From: Argentina anserina
Lineage: Eukaryota; Streptophyta; Magnoliopsida; Rosales; Rosaceae
Length of the DNA stretch: 64,000 nucleotides
Assembly (NCBI RefSeq): GCF_933775445.1
Contig: NC_065875.1
Span: forward strand, 20,769,555 to 20,833,554
Reading direction: 5' to 3'
Below are positions 12,078-25,821 of this stretch, in pieces. Made by a program: the position numbers and the translations under genes. The notes under the pieces are model-generated. The model worked only from the letters and a program-made list of their open reading frames with translations, did no database searches and was not told the origin of the DNA. How positions within the stretch are numbered: the first letter of the stretch is position 1; every line of letters begins with the position of its first letter.

Positions 12078-14727
12078 ATGGCTGACCCTCATTCTACGAC
12101 AGAAGACCTCCCACCACTCCACCCCAACTCCACCACAACCCCTCTCCTCGATTCTAACCAAACCCATCAACCAGAAGAACAATACCTCGAAATCAAAGAC
12201 ACCCAGTTGGATCACACCCTCCAAAAGCTTGAAGCTTTCCTCACTCTGTTGGGTTTCGATCAATCTTGTGTTCTCAGCTTTGTTCTGTCTTGGTTTGCTT
12301 TCTTAGTCATCGGAGTAGTACTTCCTGTGCTTGTTCTTGTGATTTTCAACTGCTCGAATTGCGAAAAGTACCAGATTGAGGGGTTTGAGCTTGTCATTGT
12401 GGGCTCTCAGGCTTGTTTGGCTGCTGTGTCTTTGCTTTGCTTATCTCACAATCTTCGAAAGTATGGCATTCGGAAATTCTTGTTTGTTGATCGATATACT
12501 GGCCATATGGTTCGGTTTCGAGACGCTTACATTAATCAGATTAAGGTAAAAGCATTGAATTGTTGCTTATGTTTTTGGTGTATTGGTTCAAGCTGCTCAA
12601 CTGAATCGGTCAACTAGAGTCTACTGATTGTACATTTGTACTATGCAAAATGTGTGTGCTTCGGATCCCATATCATATATTTTATAGATTGTGTGATTTG
12701 TTGTAGACAAATGTGATGCTTTGGACATGTATGATTAGTTACAATGTCTGCTCATTCTTATTTATGGCATAGTTCGGTTTTTGAGCCATAGTTTTCGCCT
12801 TTCAGTTTATATCCAATCTTACCAGCTTTTTTCTGTGATGAACCTTAATGTTATGCATATAAATTTCAGTGTGTTTCGTTCTAATTCTGAACTTGGTATA
12901 AGCTTAATCCTAGTCCTCCATATCTCTTAGTTTTTTATTGTGAATTTTGCATTATTTAGGATCATCACCATGACGGCATGACCTATAACCTTTGCTGCTA
13001 GCTCTTACAAAAGTAACTTGCTTTCTTTCATTAACTGTTTTTAGAATGCTTGCTTAGTATAGATTCATTGTTATATCTTTTGGTATATATATTCAGACCA
13101 AACATAAAAAGAGGTATAGATACTGTTTGTGATACTAAATTTATTTCTTGGATCATATCGGCACAGGGTTCTTTTCGGTTGCTAATTTGTTGGTCGCTGC
13201 CATGTTTGCTACTAAAGACTGTACGTGAAGTTGTCCGCATGCTATATGTCCAACATGATTCATGGTGGCTGTCGATTTGTATTTTATTGGCTTTTGTTCT
13301 ATCATGGACATATGTGAGCACAATCACCCTCACAGCCAGCATTTTGTTTCACTTGGTCTGCAATTTGCAAGTAATCCACTTCGAGGATTATGGTAGGCTC
13401 TTGGAAAGGGAATCTGATGTTTTGGTATTTATGGAGGAGCACATTCGTCTGCGGTATCATCTCTCTAAGATAAGCCACCGGTTTCAGATCTTCCTGCTTC
13501 TGCAATTCATAGTTGTGACAGCAAGCCAATTTGTGACTCTATTTGAGGTCACTGGATACAGTGGAAAAATCACGTTTATCAATGGTGGTGATTTTGCAGT
13601 ACATATACCAGACTCTAATGACTCTTCAATTATCATTTCTCATTTGTTAGTATTTTAGGCCTTAATTTCCTTATTTTTGTGCCCCAAAAATCCAGGTCTC
13701 TACAATTGTTCAGGTAGTGGGGATTATTATATCCCTGCACGCAGCAACCAGAATATCTCACAGAGCCCAGGCCTTAGCATCACTTGCCAGTCGATGGCAT
13801 GCATTAGTAACTTGCAGTTCTAATGATTCATCTCATCATAGATATTCAAACAGTACGGGGAACTCTGAGGTTGCCAACACAATTAACTCACTGCATTTAA
13901 GTTACTCCGAGAGTGATCTGGAGTCATGTGATTATGTTTCAATGCCTTCAAATACACAGCTGGCGTCATACATGTCATCATATCACAGGCGACAAGCTTT
14001 TGGTATGTTCATCTTACGTTGCTTCTGAATTGCATCAGATTCCTTTATTGTAGAAACATTGTTTAGGTTATACATTAGTCATTTAGTCATGGGGTTCATT
14101 TTGAAAAAAAAAAAAAAAAAGGAGTTCTGTTTTCTTTGATGTCATAATCTACATGATTTAACCTTTTGATGAGAGATACATCGACTAATCAATGCAATAT
14201 GAACACAAAACCATAATCCAAATCAAAGTTGCTATGTCAGTGCTTAAGTATTACATAAGTATTACATATCTATGATGGTTTGATGACTTTATTTTCAAAT
14301 TTATTGCTGAGACATAACATATGACTCTATATTGACTGTTGAGAACTACATGGAAAGATCATTTACAAGCTTCATAATTCTTCTTAGGCTTCACAGGCTA
14401 ATTTGTGCATGCTCTCTTGATTTTATAAAACTTGCTTAAAATAAGGCACCTGAGGTCCTGAGTTGTCTTGTATATATTTTTGTTTATGGCTTAATTTGTT
14501 CATACTCGTGTACTCACATTGATAAAGTTTGCTTCATTTCTGCTGGTTGTCATTTGTCTAATGCTTTGTTTCTTGAAATTACAGTAATGTATTTGCAAAC
14601 TAATGCTGGAGGGATCACAATTTTTGGATGTACAGTTGATAGAGCCCTCCTCAACACAATCTTCTTCATCGAACTATCATTGATTACCTTTGTGCTTGGC
14701 CAAACAATAGTTTTCTCCTCGACTTAA
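12078..14727 (+). CDS. DUF3537 family multispan membrane protein (gustatory-receptor-like)
   Basis: Exons 12078-12545, 13167-13598, 13696-14002 and 14585-14727 sum to 1350 nt, 449 residues, all GT/AG and in frame. The N-terminal 60 residues are polar (Thr/Pro/Asn-rich). Then come hydrophobic spans such as FVLSWFAFLVIGVVLPVLVL, a second near VIVGSQACLAAVSLL, further spans in exons 2 and 3, and a last one in exon 4 (about seven in total by eye). The cytosolic-type linker HHRYSNSTGNSE...SESDLESCDY is Ser-rich. This pattern matches the plant DUF3537 family, described as distant relatives of insect gustatory receptors; its molecular role in plants is not settled. An in-frame ATG at 12054 could add eight residues; I chose 12078 for its ATGG context. 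Splice acceptors and frame are clean throughout. Confidence 0.85.
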
Positions 14728-17358
14728 CAGGTGCCCCTTTCTTACCGAACCACTCCATAGTAGGACATTGGCCGATGAACAAGAAATTATGGATTACAGC
14801 CACAATTCTTCGGTTCATTGTTTACGGCCACAAGGCTCGAGGTTTGCCTTTCCATCTCTTCGTTTGTTTCCCCATCACATCCATACGAAGCTCTCTGCAT
14901 TATCATTTGGTTCACAGATATTTCCATCTTCTTGTTTGATATACAATCCAAAGGCCACAGAGAAATAGGAAGACCCTGCTTTGCTTCTTGTAAAAATTAA
15001 AATAAGATACCCAGAGTCGGGCTTCTTTTGTTTATGTCAGTAGCTGTAGCCATCATATGCTCCTTTGTATGATATGAAACAGGTTTAATGAATTCTAGTC
15101 ATGGTTGTACCTGGTAGATTAGTTGCGATTGCACCAAAAATTCAGCATTTTTAAAGGCTTTGTACTAGAACTTAAAAATTGACTGAGAAAAATAAACTTG
15201 AACTCAGAGATTGACCGAGACTATTGCCCAACAACTTGTCGCATGTCCCAGCCATATACACGTATGTAGATGCTTCAAACTGGCTAGTATGATGAAAATG
15301 ACAGAATTCCGGGTTCATAAACTTGAGAGTTGGACAATGAAAAGGACGATAACTGTGTGACTTCTTCAGTAACATGACCAACATCACTACCACCAACTCT
15401 GAAATGAAATCAGAACAAAGATGGGGGAAACGTCGCTTTCTAAACTCAATTCAATTTTCTCTTCTTGTGTACAAAATGGGAACTGGAAATCATGCTTCTA
15501 GCCTCTAAGTAGAATACTTATTCTTGTTTATACTATAAGGAAAAACCAAACATATGTAAATGGAAAGATGAGGGATAAAAGCAGTTGAACATAATCTGCT
15601 TGAATGAATCCGCTACAACTAGAGCCTTCTCCATGATGGTTTTTTCAATGACCAAGTCCGGCCGAATTCGGACGTCGAGGAACAACTTCAGTGAATTCAT
15701 ATAGAAGCCACTCAGTGGCACCACCACCCGTCCACCCCTGGTTGTGTCACAGTCAGTGTAGAAGCATTTGAGTGTTTCAGATTCCAGAACACTATCCGTG
15801 GTACCACACATCTCCATAACCATTTTCATTTTCCTTGAACTTTCTTGATATCACCTCATCACAGCTTCCCAGCTATAATTCTCAGCTCCATTATCGCTTG
15901 GATTACTCCCATGGACTTGCGTCCCCTTTCCATAACAATACGCCACAAACTGGCCTCTACCCTTCCCCGATAGCTCCATCAAAACTCCATCTCGCTGAAC
16001 ACCAACACCGTTGCTTAAAAGTCTTCTCCGGCTTCAGGTTCCCATTCACAGCCACTTCATAAAGGGTCTCTAGCTCAGGAGACCACCATGCAAATAAAAA
16101 AAGTTGCTAATTGATAAGGTGATCGAAACGGGGTCTTGCACTCATAACCATGGAGCTTCCATTGGAACGCATAACCTCCTTCATCCTCCTCTATTCAGGG
16201 ATGGCAAGATTTAGTGCTAAAATGGAGATGAATCTCATCTGTGGAACACATTTCCATCACTGGGAACACCCACGATGTTCAGCTTTGAAGTCTAGACAAT
16301 TCAACTAAGGTCAAGCTTCCCACTAAAATGGGATCCATCAAGACCCGGGCGATCCATAGCGCAACTGTCTTCAGACACATGTTAGGTCGAGGGTTATGCC
16401 ACTGTTAATAAAGCAGATGTGACCTTGTAAGTGTATATAAGATGAACAAATAATTCTTAGACTTAATCTAAATTTGATTTGGATAACGGTGAATAGATTG
16501 AATCAAGATCTATAGTACTCGACAATCTCCTTCTGGTAAGTCGAGGAACAGGCATTGCATGGCATCCACCAAAAGTATTGCGTAAATGTACATTCCGCAA
16601 GAGTTTCGGAATCAAAGGCCGACAGTACCCGAATTGACACCATGGCCATAATTCGTGTTAAGCACTGCACTAGGAGACTCCACAGCTTACAGTTCTTGCA
16701 CGCTTAAGGGTTTCCCAGTCTCCCAATAGTTCGCTTTCTGATAATCTGTCACAAATGTAGTGTGCCAATAGCTTGCAAGACATAACATGGGAAGTGTTTT
16801 GTAGTTCAATTTTGACCTGAATTAACAAGGTACTTACCAGGATGCAAAAACTCTAAATTATTCCATCATGCTGCGTGTAATAACTACTGTATAACATGCA
16901 ACACTGCTGCTAGTTTCATTCAACAAAGGAAATTATAATTATAAGTCAATACATGTATTACAGCGTATGTCTACCAAGTAAATTTGCATTGAATATCCAT
17001 GGGATCCAACATTGCATATTCACTTTCCCACAGCAGTGAGAGGCACTGCTTTTGAAAGTGCATGAATTAGAATATATACAAATAAAAGCCGCCAAGATCG
17101 AGACTGGGTGAAATTGAAACAATATTATAAGGGAATTGCAGTAAATAAATAAAAATAAAAATAAAAACATTTCAGATTATTGAAGGAGAAACATATATTA
17201 GGGTTTTAAGCTCAAACCAAAACAGTTAAAAATAAACCCACCGAAAGAACTGTTAAAAAACCAAAGGGAAGGGAGAGTCCATTGTGTCAGGCTATCAGCT
17301 CCCTCCAACACAATCTTTGACTGAATTAACTAAAACGAGGAGCAAGGATGAACAAGTG
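14728..17358. other. spacer, no supported gene
   Basis: The first several hundred bases are probably 3' UTR of the DUF3537 gene (CAG|GTGCCC right after the stop hints at a possible intron in the UTR). At 15533-15829 (minus) there is a 98-codon open frame, and about 15850-16060 is open in other frames, but I recognise no domain and no splice continuity. It may be an old gene fragment. The rest is non-coding. Confidence 0.4.
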
Positions 17359-17611
17359 AACAGCTTAAACAATTCTGTTCTTCCCACCTTAAAACATACG
17401 GACAAATCACAAATGCCACCGGACAGGTCATGCTAACACAAACAAGACGTTACAGCTCCTATCATAAAAAAAAGGGGGCAGAAACGATTTAACAGCTTAG
17501 ACATTTATGTTCTTCCTATCTTAAAACATACTAAAAATGCCACCAGACAGGTTATGTTAAGACAAACACAATTGTAACATCTATTATCATAAAAAGAAAA
17601 GAGCGGTCAGA
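17359..17611 (+). repeat. tandem duplication, about 130-bp unit, two copies
   Basis: Copy one 17359-17490 and copy two 17491-17611 share AACAGCTTA.AC, TTCTTCC, CTTAAAACATAC, GCCACC.GACAGGT and ATCATAAAAA in the same order with scattered changes. Non-coding. Confidence 0.7.
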
Positions 17612-19898
17612 AACGTAGACATAAAAGACACCACACTGTTATGCCCTACGTACAGTTATCTTTCTCGTCTTTGAAAATTCCTAATAGTATATAGTGCTAC
17701 AAACCACAATGGGCAATCATCTCTACTTCAGTCGACCACATTAAAAGCCAACTTTTCGAGTGACCACATTTCAATCAGCATATATCCTTACTCGTACAAT
17801 TCAATATTTTCAACAAAAAGTGCATTCCTAGCCTTCCAAGCCTCAAGCAGAGTTTGCTAGTTCAAATAGGACACTGAACTCAACAGAGATGTCTCTGTTG
17901 ACAAATATATCAAATTGACAGGTGTGCTATAGGGATTACTCTATGCGGTTTCAATTACGTGATGAAATCTGAACTACTACACCCAATTCTCACAATTTTT
18001 TAGGCAAATTCAAAACTCTCAACATTACTTATCGTAAAGTGACATAGAAGCAATCTTTAATCTAGAAGCTGGTCCAGAGTCTCCAGATCCTCAAACAGTG
18101 ACTGGGACAAGACCAACGTACAAAAGCAACCATTGTGTGTATTCGCATTTCAAGACCCAGCCTCCAGTTTTTAACTACAATTAACAAAAAAGCAGCATGA
18201 AAAAAAAAACCACAATTTTGCACCTGACATTTTGTTAATGTTAAGAGCCTTTGTCCAGGAACAGAGACCGGAATCTTTTTGCCTTTTAAGCGTATTTCTT
18301 AAAGTTCTTCTGGAAAAATAAAAAAAAAACAAAGAGACTCAGGATTCATTCACTTGAAAGGGTCCAAAAGGATCCTGAGAAGATAAGACCAATATCTAAA
18401 CAAACCAAGATTTGCAAAGTACCTCTAGTGAGCCTGTGGAACAACTAATTGAAGTTCTACAAGTTCCTGAAAGTGCAGGAAACCTCCTCACCTGCTTGCT
18501 TTGATACTGCAGTTACATATGGTAGATACATGTCATGCAAAAAAAATAAAAATGAAAAATGAAAAAGACAACAAAAACAAGGATTCTTCTGATACTGTCA
18601 TTCACCCGCGGAACACCAAAAAATGGGTAGGCAATCATCTAATTTCCAGACATAGCCACTGAAGCAATTAATATTAGATTGCCATAGGGACAGAAGTAAC
18701 CAAAAATATATTTGGTTTCATGTAGTTATAAGAAAATTCCCTACTCAGAGTTTGTAAAAAGATGATTACCCCCTCTGTCAGTAATTATAGAAGATCATAT
18801 CCAACAGACTTAATGGTTACCACCCCAGATGATAGAGAGAATGGCAAAGGTTACACCTCCCATTTCATTAAATAGCTATGATATTATCAATCAATCATAT
18901 TCTGGCTACTTCTCTAGGTTTTTTCTTCTTTTTTTGGTGTTGAATACAGTTCCATTTTTTTTTCTCAAAGAAAAAATAAGTCAGACTTGAATAAATCCTG
19001 AATAATGTAGTGAGACGATTAAACACTAAGCCACGAGCAAAAAAAAAAAAACAATTAGATTGATCTTAGCAGCGAGCTGTAGGCTAAGTTTGAGGTTTGC
19101 TTACTTCAGAGCAATTTTTTAACAACACATCTATATAGGCTAGTAAAACATTGAAGAGAAATGCAATCAAACAAATCACATCCAATTTTCATTTTCCTTC
19201 TTCCCCTTTTCCTATCAGGTGGAACTTTAACATCCACGTACTGCTACTCATCAGATGAATTGCACAAAACCGTATGAAAAAAATTAAAAAGCATAAATGT
19301 ACCATTTCAGGTGCAAGGTGCATTACACAACGTAATAATAAAAAATATGCCATCACACATTAATTATCTCCATACCCCAAAATTCCCCAGATATCAAATC
19401 AATACATTACCTTTAAAATTACATGCTTAACTGTCAATATTCTTCGTCATGGAAAAGCAAAGAACTCCCCTCCACTTCACACCAACCGTCTCTTGCAAAC
19501 ACAATGTGAATATCAAATGTCTAGTATATAGATAGTGCTATTCGAAACCAAGAGAGAACTGTTTCCAGTGTACCAAAATATGTTACATACACAAGTTTCA
19601 GCTAAAACTGATTGCTTATAAGGCTACGCAACTATGCCACAACTAGCAAAGAAAGCAGTGTCATAGATGCATTTCTAAAAGATATTAAAAAGATGATGAA
19701 CAAATTGTTAACCTGCAACAATTCTGGTTGACAGGAGGCTAAAAAAATACAATTCTCCAACCCAAATCATAGGTAAGTGCCTGCTAGAAAAAGAGCAGAA
19801 ATGACCGTCCTGAAATAGAATGTTGCCACTTCTGTTCAATGCATGCCTCTCACCTCAGCCATCCTCCTTTATGTATCAAGACCACTGATCTGATTTTC
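17612..19898. other. spacer and 3' flank of the CDKG-like kinase gene
   Basis: A/T-rich with many short A-runs. No coding frame or RNA gene recognised. The part nearest 19898 should include the kinase 3' UTR. Confidence 0.4.
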
Positions 19899-22800
19899 CT
19901 AGCCAAACACACCCCCAGTTCCAATAATCCCTTGCAACTCCTTTCTCCGTTGCTCTTCCAATGGATCAGGACTTCTCAACATTCTCCTTGTGCGCCTATT
20001 TGAAACAGCAAAGTTTATTTAACGTAGGAAATTTGAATCAACATAATACTATTGTGGAATTACTTTGGGATCATTGTGGTTATAAAGATACCTGTCTTGA
20101 GCATGTTGAGCAGGAAACGTCGGCATGAAATCTTTCGTCTTGGGAAGAGGGACTTCACGAAACCACTCATGATTCAGAGCATCATCAGCAGAAATTCTCT
20201 GAATAAAATATTGTGGATTTAATACGTAACTGTGCCAACAATTCCAACATTCCAATAGACAAGACTAGGTCCAGTCTTACCTTCTCAGGGTCATAAGTTA
20301 GAAGCTTATTCAACAAATCAAATCCAGCTTCAGTAAGAACTGGAGATCCAGTAAAAGAAGTAGCCGGGAACTTCCTGCGCAGAAGGTTATACCTGAAACA
20401 AACAGGTCAGTAGTTAACATAACAAAACCTTGATAACTGAAAGCATCACCAATGGCGGCCAGATAGCCAGGTCAGAATCACCCAAAGCTGGAAGCCTGGG
20501 AAAACAGCGGCAAGAATAAGAACACCATGTTATTGAAACAAAAACAGAATAGTTAAAATAACTTTTTACTTACTGATGATTAACAAAGTTGACCCTCACT
20601 CCAGGAAGCTTGGAAAACCCAGGCCAAATAGTCTCATTTGGTGTGCCAAGTATCTTGAAAATCTGTGGTTATGATAGGGATGATATCAAATAACTTCAAA
20701 AGTATGTGAAAGACTAAAACCAACATTGAGCAGATCAAGTAATGACTCACTTTGTCAAGTTGTTCAACTTCAGTTTTCCCATTGAAAAGCGGCTCCTTTG
20801 ACAACAGCTCAGCCATGATACAGCCTAGTGACCACATATCGATTGCTGTTGAATATTCTCTTGCACCCAAGAGGAGTTCAGGCGCCCTGCATTTAGAAAA
20901 CTTTAATAAATCCATTGGTTGCCAAAATATATACTTTCTTTAATATATCTGCAACAGATAACAAAAAAGTGCAAACGGCAAAGCTTAATTATTAAATGAA
21001 ACATATAATGCATAGGTGAGACAAATGACGATTAGGGTTTGAGTAGTCCAAATCAAATAAAAGACGGCATGCCAATACAGTAAAATGGAATCAAAAGACT
21101 CTACCATTACTACCAGACTATAAATGCTTCCTAAATGCTAATATAACATTACGCACTCTTAGTGGACAACAAGTTGCATATGAGCATATTAAGAATTTGA
21201 AAATCTATTTTCTAGCTAAAAGAAAAGAAATCAAACTAAATGGATATTCAAGTAACTTGATAAGAAAAATGAATCTTTACTATAGCAAAAGTAGACCCAT
21301 TAGAGTACAGGTCAATTTCCTAACTTGTAGAAAGCAAATCGGGATGGCATTTGCAGCTCACCTGTACCAAAGAGTAACCACCAAATGAGTATATGGTTTC
21401 AAAGGACTCCCATATTGACGAGCCAACCCAAAGTCACAGATCTTCAGCTCACCCCGATTATTCAAAAGCAAGTTAGATGTTTTCAAATCCCGATGTAGCA
21501 CCCAATTATCATGAAGATATTTGACACCTTCCAATAGCTGGAGCATAAGACATTTCACTTCACTCGGACTAAATGGCTGCTTCATTGTCTCCATGAGTGC
21601 TTTAAGATCATGCTCCATGTATTCCATCACCATAAAAATGCTATCAAGATTACTGCCCACCACTACTTCCTTCACATCAACAATTGATGGATGATGAAAA
21701 GAGAGAAGAATGTTTATTTCCCTCAGAGAAGTTAATGGAAATCCTTCTCTTTCCTTCTCCATCTTTACCTTCTTCAACGCCACAATTTCACCAGTTATCT
21801 TATCTTGGGCCCTATATACAACACCATAAGTGCCCTCGTCTATTTTGTTTAGTCTCTCAAACTCATCAACACTTCTACAACCCTGAAGCATGTTTACCAT
21901 TCGTTGTGGAGGAGCTGCAGGTTCAGGTGCCTCAGGAGGATCAGGCTCATCCTCTGAACTAGTATCGTAACGACCAACGCTATCAATATCACCACGATCC
22001 CTGTCAACATCCATGTAGTCATCCCTCTCTGAGTCATTCTCAGGATAGTCATCCCCACCGGACCTTCCAAACACATCTCGTTCATCAGACTCAGATGATC
22101 TCGCCCTACCTCTTTCAGATCCATCTCTCTTAAGCTCCCCTACCTCTGGAGTCAATGAGCTGTTGCGTCCTCTGTTTTCCGGCGATCCTAAACGTGGCGT
22201 TTTCCTCCTCCTTTTAGGCATCTCCTCGTTCTCCGAAACTCCACCTTCATCACCAGGAGAACTATTTCCTGCTGCCCATCTTGAAGATGATATATTCCGT
22301 GTCGGAACATAATCTTCATCATCTAAGTTCCCTGCTTCTCGAACATCCCCTAACTGCTGATCCGGTGAAGACAACTCCACCGGGGACTCATACACACCAT
22401 TGCTAACACCCTCAACAGGGGAGTAAGCTACATTATCAGCTCCATCCAATTTAACCAAAGACACTTGCATCCTGCTATCTGAACTAGCATTAGGAGACTG
22501 CCTAGACGCCCTAGGGAGGGGCGGTGGAGGCGGAGGAGCTGTTGTCACTGTCGTAATCCTAGTCCTGGACGAATTAGTTCCTGCATTATCATCTCTATCC
22601 CACACTATCGGAGTAAACTTCCTCTTCCTCTCCTTGGGACTCTGCGTCCCATTCTCCACCACCTTCATCACCTCAACCTCCCTGACCGGCTGCGACGCAT
22701 CATCAGACCCGCTCTCACTCGACAGCTCACCAGGCTCCCTGTCCACTGCCTTAGCGGAAAGCTTAACCCCACGGCCGCCGCCGGAGTCACTCCTACTCGA

Positions 22801-22977
22801 AGAGGAGCGATTTCCACCACCATTAGCCAAAGGCTCCTCCTTGGACCTAGCCCTGATTTTGTCTCTCAAATCCCGAACCCGGTCGCCATTCCCATTAGCA
22901 GTTCTCTGCAATTCGAAGCTTGATTCTCGCTCCCTGAACTCGTTGTCGCGATAGCCGCCGTGTCTTCCAGCCGCCAT
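19899..22977 (-). CDS. CDKG2: cyclin-dependent kinase G-type (PITSLRE/CDK11-like)
   Basis: Ser/Thr kinase of the CDK11/PITSLRE group, in plants called CDKG, linked to cyclin L, pre-mRNA splicing and meiotic/flowering control. Exons on the minus strand: 22977-21362, 20886-20751, 20662-20574, 20392-20281, 20198-20092, 19995-19899. Sum 2157 nt, 718 residues, in frame. Residues 1-370 are a low-complexity Arg/Ser/Asp/Glu-rich tail with nuclear-type basic patches (KRRRKTPR). The kinase domain starts near 373: GTYGVVY loop, VALKKVKM lysine, the cyclin-binding helix as [26 protein letters not shown], and an activation loop ending [14 protein letters not shown]. The C-terminal tail ends [11 protein letters not shown] placed the start at MAAGRHGG (22977); the longer frame upstream has no better ATG context. 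The symbol is by family resemblance. Confidence 0.92.
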
Positions 22978-23034
22978 ATAAGCCGAAAAGCACCAAGAGG
23001 GAGCCTTTAATCGCAATCGAATTCTCAATCGCAA

Positions 23035-23064
23035 AAACCCTAACCCTAACCCTAAACCCCTAAA
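23035..23064 (+). promoter_or_regulatory. telo-box cluster in the kinase 5' leader
   Basis: Three consecutive AACCCTAA units followed by AACCCCTAA, about 60 bp upstream of the kinase start codon. Telo-boxes (AAACCCTAA) near plant start sites are known regulatory motifs bound by Myb-like telobox proteins and associated with Polycomb recruitment or growth-related expression. Function here is inferred. Confidence 0.6.
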
Positions 23065-24020
23065 ATCAAATCAGCTTCCCCAATTTCAAAACTTCAAATC
23101 AAGAGGGAGCAAACTTTGACGAAATTGAATCCGTACAGAGGCTCGGATCTAAAACCCAATACAGAACTAATCAGACAAAGCAGTAAAGACTAACATTAAG
23201 GTCGGCGCAGCCTCGATCATGTGTGGATGAGATTGGGGATTACAAAATTAGAAATTGAAGCATGCAGGGGACGAAGAGGAGCGATAGAAATTGGAGACGA
23301 AAGGGATTGATGGGTTTAGGGATTTGGAGACGAGATAGAGAAGTTAGCGGGGGGAAGAACTTGAAAGTCGAGAACGAAAACGGGAGAGAGAGGAGAAGAA
23401 GGGAGAAGTGCTTTTGTGCGAGTTTGAGATCAGATTTTGGGCTTTTTTCGGGTTCGCCGAATTTTGGCGTCTTATTTTCGCCTTTATATTTGTTTTGTTT
23501 TTGTTCCTTTTGGTAAGAGTGATGAAACTAAACAGTTCTTGGCAAATCGAAAGAAAATTGTTGAAAGTGAGAAGAACTGTCCGGTAAATTTATCATTTAG
23601 AGGTAGGAAGTCATGAGTTCGATTCGCATTAAAATTGTTATAGTTGTACATGAGTTCTTTGTCGATTCCCCATCCAATGCAATTCCAAATCTACTGAGTA
23701 CTGACTACACACTCATCCATGGAGATGTGACTTACTCCAAATCACAGTATAGAGTTGAAACCACAATGGTGGCGTGTACGAGGACTTATCCTTCCACACA
23801 GTAGACTTTGATCAATAGTAGGAGGTAGAGCTCTCCAAAAACAAAAGAAGTGATACTGGTGAAACCGTTAACATATATGATTATAAACTCCAAAGTTGAT
23901 ACACAGATTCACTTACATAATCAGTAATTTGCAGGAAAATAAGGGTAGTTAAAAAATAAAAAATAGAAATAAAACTAGGAGATGTTACATGTACTACAGA
24001 ATTACAGATAGCTAACAAGT
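23065..24020. other. kinase promoter and spacer to the remorin 3' end
   Basis: No gene recognised. The segment at 23220-23510 is purine-rich (GAGA-like) and probably belongs to the leader/promoter of the minus-strand kinase. The rest is plain AT-rich spacer. Confidence 0.4.
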
Positions 24021-25821
24021 CTACCAGCAAAGTGAAGGCATCTTGCAAGAGAATGAAGAGGGCAAATGACCAGTTCTCCTTATGTAATCTGCCTTTTCTG
24101 ACGTCTTCAAAGCTTTTTCATTGAGTTTGGCCTCTGCATTAGCCCTCTTTTCTTCGGCTATTCTTCTCGTTGCAGCAAGTTTGTTCGTTAACTTCTCTTG
24201 CGCCCGAGCTTTCATTCTCTCAGCCTTCACCTAGAAGCATAACAAAAAAACATTGAGTCAGAAAGCTGCAACAAATTTACACATGCATTTAACATATTCT
24301 TCTCAGAAGTCAGATCCAATATATCACACTGTCAAGCCAATGGATTAAAGGCTTGGTCTGAGATCTTTAACTGTATATGACAATCACACTCAGAATATAA
24401 TTCGACTGTAAACTAGTTCGTCTTTGTTCTGCAAAATAACTTAAAGACTGCATAAACGTGAAACCAATGACAGGACCGACATTGACTTAGATGACTTAGA
24501 TCTGTGTTTTTCTTCTTTCATGAAAAGAAATATATGCTGACTGATTATATGCACTATGAAGAAGCTTGAACTTCTTAGCTACTATTACTAGCAACCAACA
24601 TACATGTGCAGCAATTCAAATGAAAATGGGGTCTCAAAATATCAGTATGGGATCCAAGGAAGTAAAACAGATCCAAAATTTTCTGGACTACTAAGTAGCT
24701 TCACTTTTTCATCATTTGTTTTAATAGATACTGAATCTGAAGAATGAGTACCTCCATTTTTCTCATTTCCATCTCAGCTTTCCTCTTTTCATGGTTCTCC
24801 CAAGCTTGGATCTTTACCTCTTCACGCTTGTACCTACATGTACAACACAAAGAACTTATTAACTGTGCTCCCACTTAATTCCAACATTTGAGTACAAATT
24901 ACTCTACAAGTACATCACACATAATTAACTGCAAGCAGAGAAAGAAATGGAGATGATTACATCAGTAACTCACCTTGCCATGTATTTAGCGCGTTCTGCC
25001 TCATCCCAAGCCATAGCTCTAGTTTCTAGAGGATTTGGCTTTCTAGCTTGATCTGAGTTTTGATTCTCAGGCATACTGTTCTTGCATACATTTGATTCCT
25101 CCACATACCTTTTATTGCTTCCACCACTCCCTCTCCCACAAGGAATGCTCTCATGAGTAGTAGTACTACTACTTCTACCATTATCACTAGAAACTTGATA
25201 CCCCTGCTGGCTACCTTGCATCCCATGCTGACATGCTCTCACCGGAGTCGAAGATCCGGATGATATCGGGCTCCTTGCAGCCGGAGTTGTAGCCCGGAGT
25301 GGCGTGCCGGTTCTAGAAGGCTCTTGGCTTGCAATTGGGGTCATTTCAGTTCCCATGTCCCTCAAACATATGGATCTCATTGCAGCAGCTGAAGTTGGGT
25401 TCTCCATCACGGGCTTGTTGCTTCTCCAAACCGAGTCATCACAGTCCACCTTCTTCGTCTCCACATCATAATGATTAGCCACTGCAGCACCAGAACCCCC
25501 ATTTTCTTCTCCATCCTCGCCGCTCGAGTAGTCTTGCTCCTTCTGCGGCACAGGAGCTATGAGCCTCAAGTCATCTGCATTTGAGTTTCTGGGTTTGGTC
25601 TTGGACTGTGTCTTGTCCACTCCTCTAGACAACCCCACTAGCCATTTCTGTGCATCATCCCATTTTGATGGTGTTGGTAACTTCCCCAAAGATGTTCTGT
25701 GATGATGAGAGGCAGCAGTGGTGGTACTAGTAGTGCGGTTAGCTCCTCCATTTTGTTTGTGAAACTCAAAACTTATAGCATTACTGCCTCCAGAAATCTC
25801 CTTATCTTCTATGGATCTCAT
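24021..25821 (-). CDS. remorin family protein (long N-terminal region)
   Basis: Plant-specific plasma-membrane nanodomain protein. Exons on the minus strand: 25821-24974, 24833-24752, 24230-24021. They sum to 1140 nt, 379 residues, in frame. The first 270 residues are disordered, rich in Ser, Thr, Gly and Asn (SSTTTHES, GSGGSNKR). The Remorin_C region starts at WDEAERAKYMARYKREE and runs as a charged coiled coil (QAWENHEKRKAEMEMRKME, then RMKARAQEKLTNKLAATRR, EEKRANAEAKLNEKA) to TGHLPSSF. The extreme C-terminus is SCKMPSLCW with two Cys, the usual site for S-acylated membrane anchoring of remorins. The start is the ATG at 25821; no ATG lies further upstream in the open frame. Which remorin group it belongs to I cannot say. 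Confidence 0.92.

Noticed and set aside
15533..16062. A gene on the minus strand around 15.5-16.1 kb
   Set aside because: Frames change without splice signals, and I recognise no domain.
23035..23064. Interstitial telomere
   Set aside because: Only three to four units directly in a gene leader; a telo-box cluster is the simpler reading.
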